This document shows, piece by piece, positions 55,437 through 63,754 of a stretch of DNA of 64,000 nt (position 1 is its first letter; each line of letters begins with the position of its first letter). The translations under genes were made by a program, and so were the position numbers. Source of the DNA: Hyphomicrobiaceae bacterium (GTDB taxonomy: Bacteria > Pseudomonadota > Alphaproteobacteria > Rhizobiales > Hyphomicrobiaceae). The DNA lies in NCBI GenBank assembly GCA_030655135.1, contig JAURWC010000009.1, positions 248,001 through 312,000 on the forward strand, in the 5' to 3' direction. Below the pieces are notes generated by a model, which was not told the DNA's origin, did no database searches, and saw nothing but the letters and a program-made list of their open reading frames with translations.

Positions 55437-55462
55437 GGGCCGGTGAAAACGCTGGCCCTTTT
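55437..55462 (+). terminator. Terminator of the DUF1236 gene
   Basis: GGGCC and GGCCC form the stem, followed by TTTT (55459-55462). It starts 21 bp after the stop codon. Confidence 0.7.
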
Positions 55463-55512
55463 CCTATTCGGGCTGTCATCGCCTTTGCGTGTCCGTTTTT
55501 TCCCGACGCTCC

Positions 55513-55537
55513 GGAACGCTAATTTCTAATCTGCGTT
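55513..55537 (+). promoter_or_regulatory. EcfG-type general stress promoter
   Basis: GGAAC (55513-55517), a 16-bp spacer, CGTT (55534-55537). An exact consensus match, with the predicted start about 28 bp before ATG 55573. Confidence 0.82.
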
Positions 55538-55572
55538 TGATGGTACACGCCGATCCAAGGAGACATCAAAAG

Positions 55573-55857
55573 ATGCATTATAGAAACGTCCTTCTCGCAG
55601 CCGCCCTCGCTGTTTCTGCCGCCGCGTTTGCGACTGGTGCAACTGCGGCACCACTCTCGTCTGCCGCGCCTTCTGCGAACGCGGCAGCTTCTATTGACAG
55701 CGCTGTCGAGAACGTCGGTTGGCAACGGCGACGCCATTGCCGCAGAGGCCACTGTCACTGGCGCAGGGTTTGGGTACCGGGCGTGAGCATCTATATTGGT
55801 GAGGGCCGCAGACATCGGCATGGTCATCGCCACCACAACCGCCGCCACCGCCATTAA
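55573..55857 (+). CDS. Small exported His/Arg-rich protein
   Basis: The 94-residue precursor has an Ala-rich signal peptide (MHYRNVLLAAALAVSAAAFA) and a mature part ending in a His/Arg-rich tail (RRHRHGHRHHNRRHRH), with CRRGHCHW. The tail could bind metal or nucleic acid, but no function is known. It follows an exact EcfG-type promoter and a terminator-like hairpin comes after it. Confidence 0.7.
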   Translation: MHYRNVLLAAALAVSAAAFATGATAAPLSSAAPSANAAASIDSAVENVGWQRRRHCRRGHCHWRRVWVPGVSIYIGEGRRHRHGHRHHNRRHRH

Positions 55858-55867
55858 AAACTCAACC

Positions 55868-55890
55868 GCGCGGGGACAACGTCCCCGCGC
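55868..55890 (+). terminator. GC-rich hairpin after the His/Arg-rich gene
   Basis: GCGCGGGGAC and GTCCCCGCGC pair perfectly around AAC. The following AACTCTCTAATT is poor in T, so it may be an mRNA-stabilising hairpin or a partial terminator before the 54-aa gene. Confidence 0.55.
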
Positions 55891-55916
55891 AACTCTCTAA
55901 TTAGCAGGGTAGCTAA

Positions 55917-56081
55917 ATGGCTAAAGCTTCAACTTTCGGGGACAACGGGACCATCCTCCCGCTCTCCATCATTGCGATCTTCGCTCTGATTTCACTCGTT
56001 GCCCTGGGCGTTGCGACAGTCAACGATTACAGCGGTCAGGGTCAGCGCATGGAGATGTCGTCTACGATAAGATCGGTTTAG
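55917..56081 (+). CDS. 54-aa single-pass membrane protein
   Basis: A short frame encodes MAKASTFGDNGTILPLSIIA and a hydrophobic segment (about 12-35), then a polar tail. The layout of one helix with a polar N-terminus is like small membrane proteins or pilin-like leaders. It lies 59 bp after the His/Arg-rich gene and may share its EcfG-type promoter. I do not recognise it. Confidence 0.5.
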   Translation: MAKASTFGDNGTILPLSIIAIFALISLVALGVATVNDYSGQGQRMEMSSTIRSV

Positions 56082-56577
56082 AGTTTCGCTACGTATTAAT
56101 CTCGTCACCTATCTTGATCAGCGCCAGGGTCACGGCCAAGTCTAGATACCGCGTAAAGTAATGTTGCTAAGCTTATGATTTGCACCACACAGATGAACAG
56201 AATTTCGGCCGGCATGTGGTGCGTAATGCCATCAAGCAGTCTATCTGCCAAGGTATCGAGATGAGCTACTGTAGCCAATTATTGTGACCCTCATTTCCAG
56301 CCCCAAGCCTACGAGCCTTTATGGGAAACGAAGGTCGACTGCGCTTTCCGTCGCTAATTTTTAGATGCGTGAAATCGCATTTCTTAACACTTGTTTTGCG
56401 GCGATGATCCACCAAGTTATTCACACGCTGTAGCAGCCTCCCCGATCACCTCAAATCCCTCTCGTGTTCCGCACGGTCTTTACGTTAACGGCGTGACCAT
56501 CGCAGGACGGCCGCGACGGTCTTCGATGTAGGTGATATAAATCGCATGACGCGGCACCGTTTTCGAAGGGCACGATT
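56082..56577. other. 496-bp gap upstream of the histidine kinase gene
   Basis: No supported gene, terminator or EcfG-type promoter was seen. The base composition is more AT-rich than the core genome. Confidence 0.5.
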
Positions 56578-57750
56578 TTGCAAAATACGCCATCTGACCG
56601 AGGCGATGATCAACGCCACCCGCGCCTGTCTGAGTTCATACGTCACAATCATCTGCCTATCGTCAATGAGTGGACTGCGTTTGCCCGCACGTTGACCCCT
56701 GCTAGCGAAGCTATGTCTAAGCTCGCGCTAGAGGATCACATTGTGGATATTCTTGATTTTATAGCGGACGACCTCGACACGGCTCAAACACGGATGGAGC
56801 AGTTTCAAAAATCGCGTGGCAACGGTCCTGACGAAAGTCCTATGGCGCAGAGCGCTGCCGAAATTCACGCCGCACTGAGGCTCGCTGACGGTTTTGACAT
56901 CGATCAAATGGTCTCCGAGTACCGAGCGCTTCGCGCCAGCGTTGTGAAACAGTGGGTCACATCAAATAGGACTTTGGCGGGAACTGACATTGAGGACCTT
57001 ACTCGTTTCAATGAGGCAGTCGATCAAGCGGTCACAGAGTCGGTGGCCCACTACACCAAGACTATCAACGACTCACGGAATATCTTTTTGGGTGTGCTCG
57101 CTCACGATCTTCGCAATCCCATCGGCGCGGCGACGATGGCCGCGCAGATGATGATGCGTTCCAGCAAAGACGACGCCAAGCAGTCGAAAGTTGCCAGCGA
57201 AATCGTACGTACGACCAACCGCGCGACTCAAATTCTGGACGATCTACTTGACCTCGCCCGATCCTCCTTCGGGACCGAACTCCGCGTGGTGAGAGAAAGA
57301 ATAGACCTTGCCCCGCTGTGTCAGCAGCTTGCGGACGAGCTGCGCGCCATCAGCAGCGGCCGTGAAGTTGAGGTCGAGGCTAAAGGGGACACAAGTGGGT
57401 TGTGGGACAAGTCGCGCATGGGCCAAGTGCTCTCAAATTTGATGGCAAACGCGATCCAACATGGAGACGCGAACAGTGTTGTCTCCGCCAAGTTAGACGG
57501 AAGCGACCCAGATGTTTGTAAAGTTGTGGTTCACAATCACGGGCGGGCGATCTCTTCTGACAAGCTCAAAACGATCTTCCATTCATGGATGCAAGGTCAG
57601 GTCATCCAAGACTTGACCGGCTCTGGCACTCATCTCGGCCTCGGCCTGTACATATCGAAGTTGATAGTGGAGGCTCATGGCGGTGCAATTACCGTTACAT
57701 CCGACGAACAATTGGGAACGCAGTTTATAGTAAGCATGCCCCGCTCATAG
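56578..57750 (+). CDS. Sensor histidine kinase with RsbRD-like N-terminal domain
   Basis: This 390-residue cytoplasmic kinase has no membrane segment. Its helical N-terminal part (about 12-165) resembles the RsbRD sensory domain of stress regulators. The HisKA phosphoacceptor is His176 in VLAHDLRNPIGAA, and the HATPase domain has N box LSNLMANAIQHG and G box GTHLGLGLYIS. GAAGGG lies 7 bp before a TTG at 56578, so the TTG is accepted as start. A response regulator gene converges 21 bp downstream. Confidence 0.88.
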   Translation: MQNTPSDRGDDQRHPRLSEFIRHNHLPIVNEWTAFARTLTPASEAMSKLALEDHIVDILDFIADDLDTAQTRMEQFQKSRGNGPDESPMAQSAAEIHAALRLADGFDIDQMVSEYRALRASVVKQWVTSNRTLAGTDIEDLTRFNEAVDQAVTESVAHYTKTINDSRNIFLGVLAHDLRNPIGAATMAAQMMMRSSKDDAKQSKVASEIVRTTNRATQILDDLLDLARSSFGTELRVVRERIDLAPLCQQLADELRAISSGREVEVEAKGDTSGLWDKSRMGQVLSNLMANAIQHGDANSVVSAKLDGSDPDVCKVVVHNHGRAISSDKLKTIFHSWMQGQVIQDLTGSGTHLGLGLYISKLIVEAHGGAITVTSDEQLGTQFIVSMPRS

Positions 57751-57771
57751 CTAGGCAGAAGCCGCGCATGC

Positions 57772-58134
57772 TTAAGCGCCGTGTGTTGCCGCCACTTCTT
57801 CAATCAAGCATGTGAGTTGAGCTGGCTGATACGGTTTGGCCAGGAAACGAGATGCATCTGGAAGGTCTCCCGCTGCCGGCCGTAGTACGCCGGAGAGGAT
57901 CACCACGCCAATTGCGGGCCATCTCTTGCAGATCGTCTGCGCGAGTTCAAACCCGTTGATGGAGCCGGGCATGTGCACGTCTGTAACGACCACGCGCCCA
58001 GGCCAACCGTCTTCAATCATTTGTACCGCGTGATCTGCGTTCTCGGCATCGACTACATCGTAGCCCGCCTCGACGAGCAGCTCGACTGCCACAAGCCGCT
58101 GCAGGGCATCGTCCTCGACAACGAGAAGCTTCAT
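57772..58134 (-). CDS. Single-domain response regulator (CheY-like)
   Basis: This 120-residue receiver has an acidic pocket (VVEDDA), phospho-acceptor Asp52 in VVTDVHMPG and Lys100 in RFLAKPY. No output domain follows, so it acts through protein contact, as do SdrG/CheY-like proteins. The start at 58134 (MKLLVVEDD) is chosen over 58152 because GAGGAA lies 7 bp upstream and the predicted transcript start falls near 58152. It is convergent with the kinase gene. Confidence 0.88.
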   Translation of the reverse strand: MKLLVVEDDALQRLVAVELLVEAGYDVVDAENADHAVQMIEDGWPGRVVVTDVHMPGSINGFELAQTICKRWPAIGVVILSGVLRPAAGDLPDASRFLAKPYQPAQLTCLIEEVAATHGA

Positions 58135-58159
58135 CGGTTGTTCCTCGGTCATGTGACTG

Positions 58160-58184
58160 AACCGAGCTAGAATCGCGAAGTTCC
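58160..58184 (-). promoter_or_regulatory. EcfG-type promoter, one mismatch, before the response regulator
   Basis: On the minus strand: GGAAC (58184-58180), a 16-bp spacer, GGTT (58163-58160). It lies about 26 bp before the chosen start at 58134. Confidence 0.5.
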
Positions 58185-58244
58185 GTCGAGGACAGAATTA
58201 TTCAGCATTCCGCGGTAAATTTGCTGCCTGGGCCGCCGCTGATC

Positions 58245-58445
58245 TCAGACACGCTGCAGAGACCATCGGAGAATGTCCCGATGATGCCGCAAGTGTTCTT
58301 GCGTTTCTTCGATGTCCCGAAGATCGTTGAGAGCTTGCCGAACGCTGTGGCCGCGTTTGCGCAGGAGTGCGATCCACGCCTGCTGCTTTTGCATTTGGCG
58401 TTCCCCGTTCCACACGTCACCTTGCACAGTCTCAAAACGATACAT
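58245..58445 (-). CDS. Small charged protein, 66 aa
   Basis: A helical, charged frame with ERQMQKQQAWIALLRKRGHS and RDIEETQEHLRHHRDIL, which looks like a short coiled coil. GGAGAG precedes ATG 58445. The length and flanking sequence suit a real small gene, but no family is recognised. Confidence 0.5.
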   Translation of the reverse strand: MYRFETVQGDVWNGERQMQKQQAWIALLRKRGHSVRQALNDLRDIEETQEHLRHHRDILRWSLQRV

Positions 58446-58615
58446 CGGTCTCTCCACGGCTTCCGCAGAGTAACGCGGCCGAGTCACGGTCGTTGCTGCG
58501 GCAGAGTGGTAAGGGGATGCGCCAAATCTGCGGTGGACCGAGGCTGGGAACGTCCAGTCCGCAGTCCGTCTCAACCTGTGCCTCAGCCGTGACAGGTGGG
58601 CTCTCTTTCGGGAAC

Positions 58616-59254
58616 TTATCGGCCAGGGACATTCGGGGATGGCGTGGAGGGTAGGAAAAGTTCCCAGCGGTCCTTGTTCGCCTCGCGCCACGCCCGCGTC
58701 TTGACCTTCACCCACCCGAGGTTCTTCCCCGATTTGTAAGGTTGATGCAGCTTCTTGCTGACGATGCCCTCCAGCTTCCACTGCTCGGCAACCTCGAGCA
58801 GCTTTATCGGGTCGTCAAAGTCGTCGGAGAAGCGCAGGATATGCTCGTCAGCTTCGAGGACGAGTCGCTGCAGTGCGCGCTTGCGTTCCCACAACGGCTT
58901 GGGTCGCAGGTCTGTCTCGTCTTCACGTAGGAGATCGAACGCCCAAACGCATAGCTCCTTACTCCTGCGCATAAGGCCGACGAAGTCAGGGCGACCCTCG
59001 CTGTCACAGGCGGTGAGTTCCGCGTCGATAATGGCCTTGTTGCAAGGTAAGGACATCAGGGCATCCCGCAAGTCGGGATACCGACGTGTCACGTCGTGAC
59101 CATTACGCGTGAAGATGATTACCTCGTCGGCGTCCTTGTGGAGCTGCACGCGGAAGCCATCGAACTTGACCTCGTGTATCCAGTCCGCGCTTGTCGGAGG
59201 CTCTGCGCGAAGGACCGGAGCCGAAGGCACGATGAAAGGGTTGCGTTTTAGCAT
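58616..59254 (-). CDS. ATP-dependent DNA ligase, adenylation domain only
   Basis: The 212-residue nucleotidyltransferase domain of a LigD/LigC-type ligase. The adenylated Lys lies in EVKFDGFR (motif I), with WAFDLL (III), KLEGIVSKKLH (IV) and VKVKTRAW (V). The OB-fold domain that normally follows is absent (about 300 residues expected), and no Ku or primase gene is near. It could work with partner domains in trans in end joining, or be a partial copy. The start MLKRNPFIVPSAPVL is normal. Confidence 0.85.
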   Translation of the reverse strand: MLKRNPFIVPSAPVLRAEPPTSADWIHEVKFDGFRVQLHKDADEVIIFTRNGHDVTRRYPDLRDALMSLPCNKAIIDAELTACDSEGRPDFVGLMRRSKELCVWAFDLLREDETDLRPKPLWERKRALQRLVLEADEHILRFSDDFDDPIKLLEVAEQWKLEGIVSKKLHQPYKSGKNLGWVKVKTRAWREANKDRWELFLPSTPSPNVPGR

Positions 59255-59350
59255 CGGGTACCGATGTGGTTTCAGATGGTGTTGGAACCAAGGGGTGATG
59301 TTGAGATTAGAGCGGCAAGTATCGCGTCATTTCCCTAGATCGACAGGACT

Positions 59351-59379
59351 GGCCGGCTTCTAAGCGAAGTCGGCCTTTT
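59351..59379 (+). terminator. Orphan terminator-like hairpin
   Basis: GGCCGGCTT pairs with AAGTCGGCC (one GT pair) and is followed by TTTTC. No plus-strand gene ends just upstream, so it may end an unseen short RNA or be the end of a leader for the 59441 gene. Confidence 0.6.
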
Positions 59380-59440
59380 CTCGTTGGGTTGACTCGTTCC
59401 TGTTTTGTTCTTAGCTCTCTGCGAGGCAGAGGGCAACACG

Positions 59441-59728
59441 ATGGTGTATCGCAAGGGCGAGTTATCCAAAGCTGCTGTGGATCGAGGGTGGCCGCACCAA
59501 GTCGCGCTCGAAAGCCACCGCTGCGGAGGCGACAACTACCTCACGCACCGCTTCTTCTGCGATGGGCACAACCTCAGCCTCTGTATTCGTGGCCACAGCT
59601 TCTACCGAGACCACACCGACTTCAGCGTCTTCTGCTTTGCGGAGCCTGAGCACGCTGAGCTGTTCCGCGCCCGGTTCGGTGGCGAGTTGATGTGCCCGAA
59701 GACGCGCCCGAAGTGGCCAGCGTACTAA
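59441..59728 (+). CDS. Conserved hypothetical protein, 95 aa
   Basis: MVYRKGELSKAAVDRGWPHQ starts a small soluble protein with several Cys and His residues (ESHRCGG, RFFCDGHN, LCIRGHSFYRD, ELMCPK). Similar proteins occur widely in Bradyrhizobium-like genomes; their function is unknown. AGAGGG lies before ATG 59441. It overlaps the stop of the convergent hydrolase gene by 4 bp. Confidence 0.75.
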   Translation: MVYRKGELSKAAVDRGWPHQVALESHRCGGDNYLTHRFFCDGHNLSLCIRGHSFYRDHTDFSVFCFAEPEHAELFRARFGGELMCPKTRPKWPAY

Positions 59729-60567
59729 GAGCCAGCGTCCTTCAAGGCGCTTAGGATTATCGGGTTTACTATTTCAGGAGCTGCCAGCGGCGCCATGTGC
59801 CCGCCTCTCGGAATGGCCACTAAATGCCACCGGGTGCCTTGCTGAACCAGTGGAACAAGTTCTCTTATCGGGCGCAAGGTTTCGGGGTCGAACACGACCG
59901 TCGTAGCACTCGGGAGCCTCTCGTCCCACTCGCTGAGCGCTGTCGTTTCATCCATGATCGCGTCCCATTCATGGATGTTTGGCTCCAACGCCGTGGCGAA
60001 CGCATCGCGTCGCTGCTGGTCCATCATCGCCCACGTACCCGATCCGCCCCAATAGTTGGCAAAGCACTCCGCAGTTGGCATCCAATCATCAGCCGCGCCG
60101 TACGTCTTGATTGTCTCTCGCAGTTCCTGAACTTCACGGTACGCTTCCACGCGACCCGCCTGTCGAAGGAGGTCGAACGGGTTGGGCTCTAGGAGTACTA
60201 GCCGCCTGACGCGACTGCCGAGGTTGGCGGCGACCTTCATCGCGACGGCGCCGCCGAAGGAGTGGCCCACGATGTCTACCGGCTCATCCGACTTTTCGAT
60301 GATCGACTCCACTAATGCGGCCTGATCTTGCAACGTCTGCTTACGAGGTTGCGTCCATGGTGGAGTAGCTCCGTAGCCAAAGAGCTGAGCTGCGATGACG
60401 TGATTGGAGCCCTGGAGGACCTCGATGAGCCTGCGCCACTGCCGCGCGCTCGCGACGCTAGAGTGCACCAGCACGACTAAGGGGCCCGAGCCCGCTTCGA
60501 TGAAATCTACCTGCTGCACGTCGCGGCCTGATCCACTGAGCTGCAGATGATAAGGATACTGAGGCAT
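59725..60567 (-). CDS. Alpha/beta hydrolase
   Basis: This 280-residue alpha/beta hydrolase has nucleophile Ser in IVGHSFGGAVAM (GxSxG), oxyanion region LVVLVHSSVASARQW, catalytic Asp near VVFDPETL and His in RGGHMAPLA. Its substrate is unknown. The start at 60567 (MPQYPYHLQLSGSG) is preferred to a longer frame. It lies 138 bp after the broken SnoaL-like gene on the same strand. Confidence 0.87.
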   Translation of the reverse strand: MPQYPYHLQLSGSGRDVQQVDFIEAGSGPLVVLVHSSVASARQWRRLIEVLQGSNHVIAAQLFGYGATPPWTQPRKQTLQDQAALVESIIEKSDEPVDIVGHSFGGAVAMKVAANLGSRVRRLVLLEPNPFDLLRQAGRVEAYREVQELRETIKTYGAADDWMPTAECFANYWGGSGTWAMMDQQRRDAFATALEPNIHEWDAIMDETTALSEWDERLPSATTVVFDPETLRPIRELVPLVQQGTRWHLVAIPRGGHMAPLAAPEIVNPIILSALKDAGS

Positions 60568-60704
60568 ACAGCTTGCAAGCACGGCTGGAGGACTGCGATT
60601 GTACCCAACAACCGCCCCGCCCTCCAGCCATTCAAAAGTCGGCGCGAGCCGATCAAAAGTCAACTATTGGACCGTCACCGACCCACCCGTCTTTGGCTGC
60701 ACCG

Positions 60705-61147
60705 TTATGGCCGCAAGTCACGAACGGCAAGGCCACTACCATCCATCTTCAGCGGGAAGGACGAATGCTCGTGCACGATTTTCCATGTGTCGCCTTCGCG
60801 TCGCAATGCCACCGTGCTGCGGAACCACAAATCCTGAGGACCCTCATTTTTCTTGACGCCCCGCAAATTTGCGAGGCGAAGACCAACGCTAAATCGCCGT
60901 CGATGATGATGGTTGGCTCGGGCACCACGCTCTCGACGCGGCCATCCCAAGTGGCGAACCACCTGTTCAGAGCATCGACGCCTTCCGAGCGATCAGATTG
61001 CACCTGAAGCGGTGGTGGCAGATCGAAAAGGACCGCTTTATCGGCGAAGTGCGAAATAAAACTCTCGGCTGCGCCGTCGGCCACCGCAGCCTCCCGACTC
61101 CGAAGAACTTTCAAGACGGAATATGTGTCGTTGTCGCTGGATGGCAT
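60705..61147 (-). pseudogene. SnoaL/DUF4440-like gene with a frameshift
   Basis: The first frame from ATG 61147 encodes a SnoaL-fold start (RSREAAVADGAAESFISHFA; then VDALNRWFATWDGRVES; GDLALVFASQ). The shifted frame up to 60705 encodes its natural end (DLWFRSTVALRREGDTWKIV; then HEHSSFPLKMDGS). Adding one G to the GGGG run at 60862-60859 (minus strand) would restore about 148 residues. It may be truly broken, or a sequencing indel in a homopolymer. GAGGT precedes the ATG. Confidence 0.75.
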
Positions 61148-61239
61148 CGTCTACCTCGCAAGAGCTATCTGTTACCGAGACGATCCGGCGACACCAAGTT
61201 CGACAGCAACCGCAAAAATAGAACACGCGGCCGGTATGG

Positions 61240-62778
61240 TCAGCCCTCCATCATTTCAAGGCGATCAGGCGGTGAAGCCGCCAACTCGGCAAAGTCGAGG
61301 TCCTGCTCTATCGCGTGGAACACGTCGTCGTCGATCTCACCGCTGCGGCGTAGCTCTGCAAGCTTGCTCCGTTTGATAGCAATAGTTTTTCGGCGGAGTT
61401 TATCCAATTCGTTTGCATCGCGAGGATGTCGGCCCAGAATCGCCGCCTCCCGATCCTCCTGGTAAATTTCTCGCAGCCGCCTTGCCGGCTCATCATCACG
61501 ACCGGCGAGAGTGGCGACCGCTGCGTCGATCAACGCGACCCGAACCTTTGCCGCTGATTCGTCGAATGAAGCGTCGGGCTGGAAGTCCAAGTAACGGATC
61601 AGGGGTCCGAGGGTTAGACCCTGGAGGATCAATGTTCCCAACACCACTGCGAGGGCGCTAAGCACGATCAGATCGCGGCCAGGGAAATCTGTTGGTAGGG
61701 CAAGCGCAGCGGCCATCGTGACCAGACCGCGCATGCCGCACCAGGATACGAGGACACCCTGAGCCAAGGTCGGCGCATTCACACCGGACTGTCGGGCCCA
61801 AACCCACAGCACGCGGTTATAGAGCATGACCCAAGCCGCCCTCACGCTTATCACCACGACAAATACCATCGAGGCAAACCAGACCGCATCCCAGACGCCG
61901 TTTGGTTCAAGGCGCGAGATGATCGCCTTTGCCTGAAGACCCATAAGCAGAAACGCAAGAACGTTGAGTAGGAAAACTGAAGTTTCCCAGACGGCGTAAG
62001 AATGGATTCTATCTCTTGGCGATTGTCTCTCGGGTATGTGCGTTGCTATCGTCATGGCGAATGCGACTACGCAGAGGACGGCCGAAACGTGCACGTGCTC
62101 AGCGATAATCCAGGCTCCGAACACGGTAACAAACTCGAACAGTGTGCCGCCAAGCGTGCCAGCCAATCCGCTAGACACCGCGATGTATAGTCTTGCCAAG
62201 ACGTATCCGAGGATCAAGCCGCCCGGTGCAGCCAGCAAAAGCTCGGTAAATAAGAGCGTGTTGGTGGTAGTTGCGCCGTTCGCGGCTACAGCCGCGCTGA
62301 AGACGAGTAAGGCCGTCGCGTCATTTAGAAGGCTCTCGCCCTTCAACACTGCCACCGTCCGCCTCGGCAAAGCAAAGCGGCTTAACATTGCCGAGGACGC
62401 CGCTGCGTCAGGCGGAGCAACAATAGCGCCGAGCGCGATTGCGGCGGCGACCGGAAGGCCCGCAAAAGTTACGCCGATCCATGCGACGGCAGCGGTGGTC
62501 AACAGAACTGCGACCGCAGCCAAGGCCAACAGCGGCCGCCAGTTGTCGCCGAGTGCACGCGGTGGCAGGTCATAAGCTGCGTCCAACAGGGCTGGAGCAA
62601 TGAATAATGCCAAGGCTAGCCGCGGGTCGATCCCGATGTCAGGAGCCCACGGCAGCGCCGCAACCGCTACTCCGGCAAGAGCCAACATGCTCGGGTATGG
62701 AATGTTCAATCGTCGAGACACCTGAAGCGAGGCTATCGCGACGAGCAAGAGGGTCAACACGCTCTCGAAAAAAGGCAT
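61240..62778 (-). CDS. Na+/H+ antiporter, CPA1 family
   Basis: This 512-residue membrane protein has about 12 membrane segments and a C-terminal cytoplasmic tail (about 400-512). CPA1 features are present: ALGAIVAPPDAAASSAML (the PDA/ND-like motif of segment 5-6) and ESLLNDATALLVFSA. It exchanges protons for Na+ or K+ and supports pH and salt homeostasis. It begins 4 bp after the SDR gene, so the two are an operon. Confidence 0.92.
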   Translation of the reverse strand: MPFFESVLTLLLVAIASLQVSRRLNIPYPSMLALAGVAVAALPWAPDIGIDPRLALALFIAPALLDAAYDLPPRALGDNWRPLLALAAVAVLLTTAAVAWIGVTFAGLPVAAAIALGAIVAPPDAAASSAMLSRFALPRRTVAVLKGESLLNDATALLVFSAAVAANGATTTNTLLFTELLLAAPGGLILGYVLARLYIAVSSGLAGTLGGTLFEFVTVFGAWIIAEHVHVSAVLCVVAFAMTIATHIPERQSPRDRIHSYAVWETSVFLLNVLAFLLMGLQAKAIISRLEPNGVWDAVWFASMVFVVVISVRAAWVMLYNRVLWVWARQSGVNAPTLAQGVLVSWCGMRGLVTMAAALALPTDFPGRDLIVLSALAVVLGTLILQGLTLGPLIRYLDFQPDASFDESAAKVRVALIDAAVATLAGRDDEPARRLREIYQEDREAAILGRHPRDANELDKLRRKTIAIKRSKLAELRRSGEIDDDVFHAIEQDLDFAELAASPPDRLEMMEG

Positions 62779-62782
62779 TCAC

Positions 62783-63649
62783 TTATCTCGGCTTCATGAG
62801 CCAGCCTACCACCGGCAACAATATCTCGAACGGCATGGCACGCGCTGTCCACGCTATAAGTCCGTTGACCAGACCAGGTACGACCACACGCCGTCCTAAC
62901 CGATAAGACCGCCATGCCACTCTTGCCATGCGCTCAGGAGACGAACTCGGCAGCAGACGCCTATAGTAAGATGCTTCACCGCTCATCTCGTGATGAATTT
63001 TCGTGTCCACCGGGCCGAATGCGATGGCGCACACTCTGACGCCCTCTCCCGCGCACTCCGCAGAGACGGCGGCGGTAAGAGCCAGAACATAAGCCTTACT
63101 AGCAAAATATGCCGCTTGCCACGGACCTGGGGTGAAGCTTCCGATGGAGGCGAGGTTTATGATACCGCCTCGCGCTCGCGCGCGCATGGCAGGTAGCGCC
63201 AATCGTGTGAGCCTAGTCAAAGCTACCACGTTTGTTGCCGTCAATTCATCGATCTCTTGCACAGTTTGGTCACTGAACCGACCAGCTAGGGCGATACCAG
63301 CATTGTTCACCAGCACATCAAGGTACATCTGATGAACTGATAGCAGTTGCGTGATCTGCTCAAACGCGTCGTGAGCAGCCACATCCATGTCATGCGCAAT
63401 CACGGTAGCTGCCGGATACTTCGACTGTAGCTCCGCAGTCACGACCGCGAGCCGGTCCCAGCTTCGAGCCAAAAGAACGACCGCTCTCCCCTCTCGTGCA
63501 ATACGCGCCGCAAAAGCTAAGCCCAGACCTGCTGAAGCGCCGGTGACGACAGTTGCCGGCAGTAGGTTTTGCACGCTCGCCAAAGCCGCCTGATCGGGCG
63601 TGGCATTACGACGGACCCATAAGTCACCCCACTGAGATAGCAAATCCAT
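62783..63649 (-). CDS. SDR family oxidoreductase
   Basis: This 288-residue classical short-chain dehydrogenase has the cofactor motif TGASAGLGLAFA, the NNAG motif (VLVNNAGIALAG), catalytic Ser in IINLASIGSF and YFASK (YxxxK). A C-terminal hydrophobic extension (GLIAWTARAMPFEIL; VVGWLMKPR) may bind the membrane. AAAGGG precedes ATG 63649. It is 4 bp upstream of the antiporter gene. Confidence 0.9.
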   Translation of the reverse strand: MDLLSQWGDLWVRRNATPDQAALASVQNLLPATVVTGASAGLGLAFAARIAREGRAVVLLARSWDRLAVVTAELQSKYPAATVIAHDMDVAAHDAFEQITQLLSVHQMYLDVLVNNAGIALAGRFSDQTVQEIDELTATNVVALTRLTRLALPAMRARARGGIINLASIGSFTPGPWQAAYFASKAYVLALTAAVSAECAGEGVRVCAIAFGPVDTKIHHEMSGEASYYRRLLPSSSPERMARVAWRSYRLGRRVVVPGLVNGLIAWTARAMPFEILLPVVGWLMKPR

Positions 63650-63700
63650 GCCACGACCCTTTCTGCTCAAGGCACGAGCCGCCGGTAGCAAAATAAGATG

Positions 63701-63726
63701 ATCGCCGACCCAAGAGTCGGCGATCA
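63701..63726 (-). terminator. Terminator after the PEBP-family gene
   Basis: GATCGCCGAC and GTCGGCGATC form a perfect 10-bp stem with loop CCAAGA. On the minus strand it is followed by ATCTTATTTTGC. It lies 28 bp past the gene's stop codon. Confidence 0.78.
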
Positions 63727-63754
63727 AAGTGTTGTTTGCGGTTTGTAACAAAGG

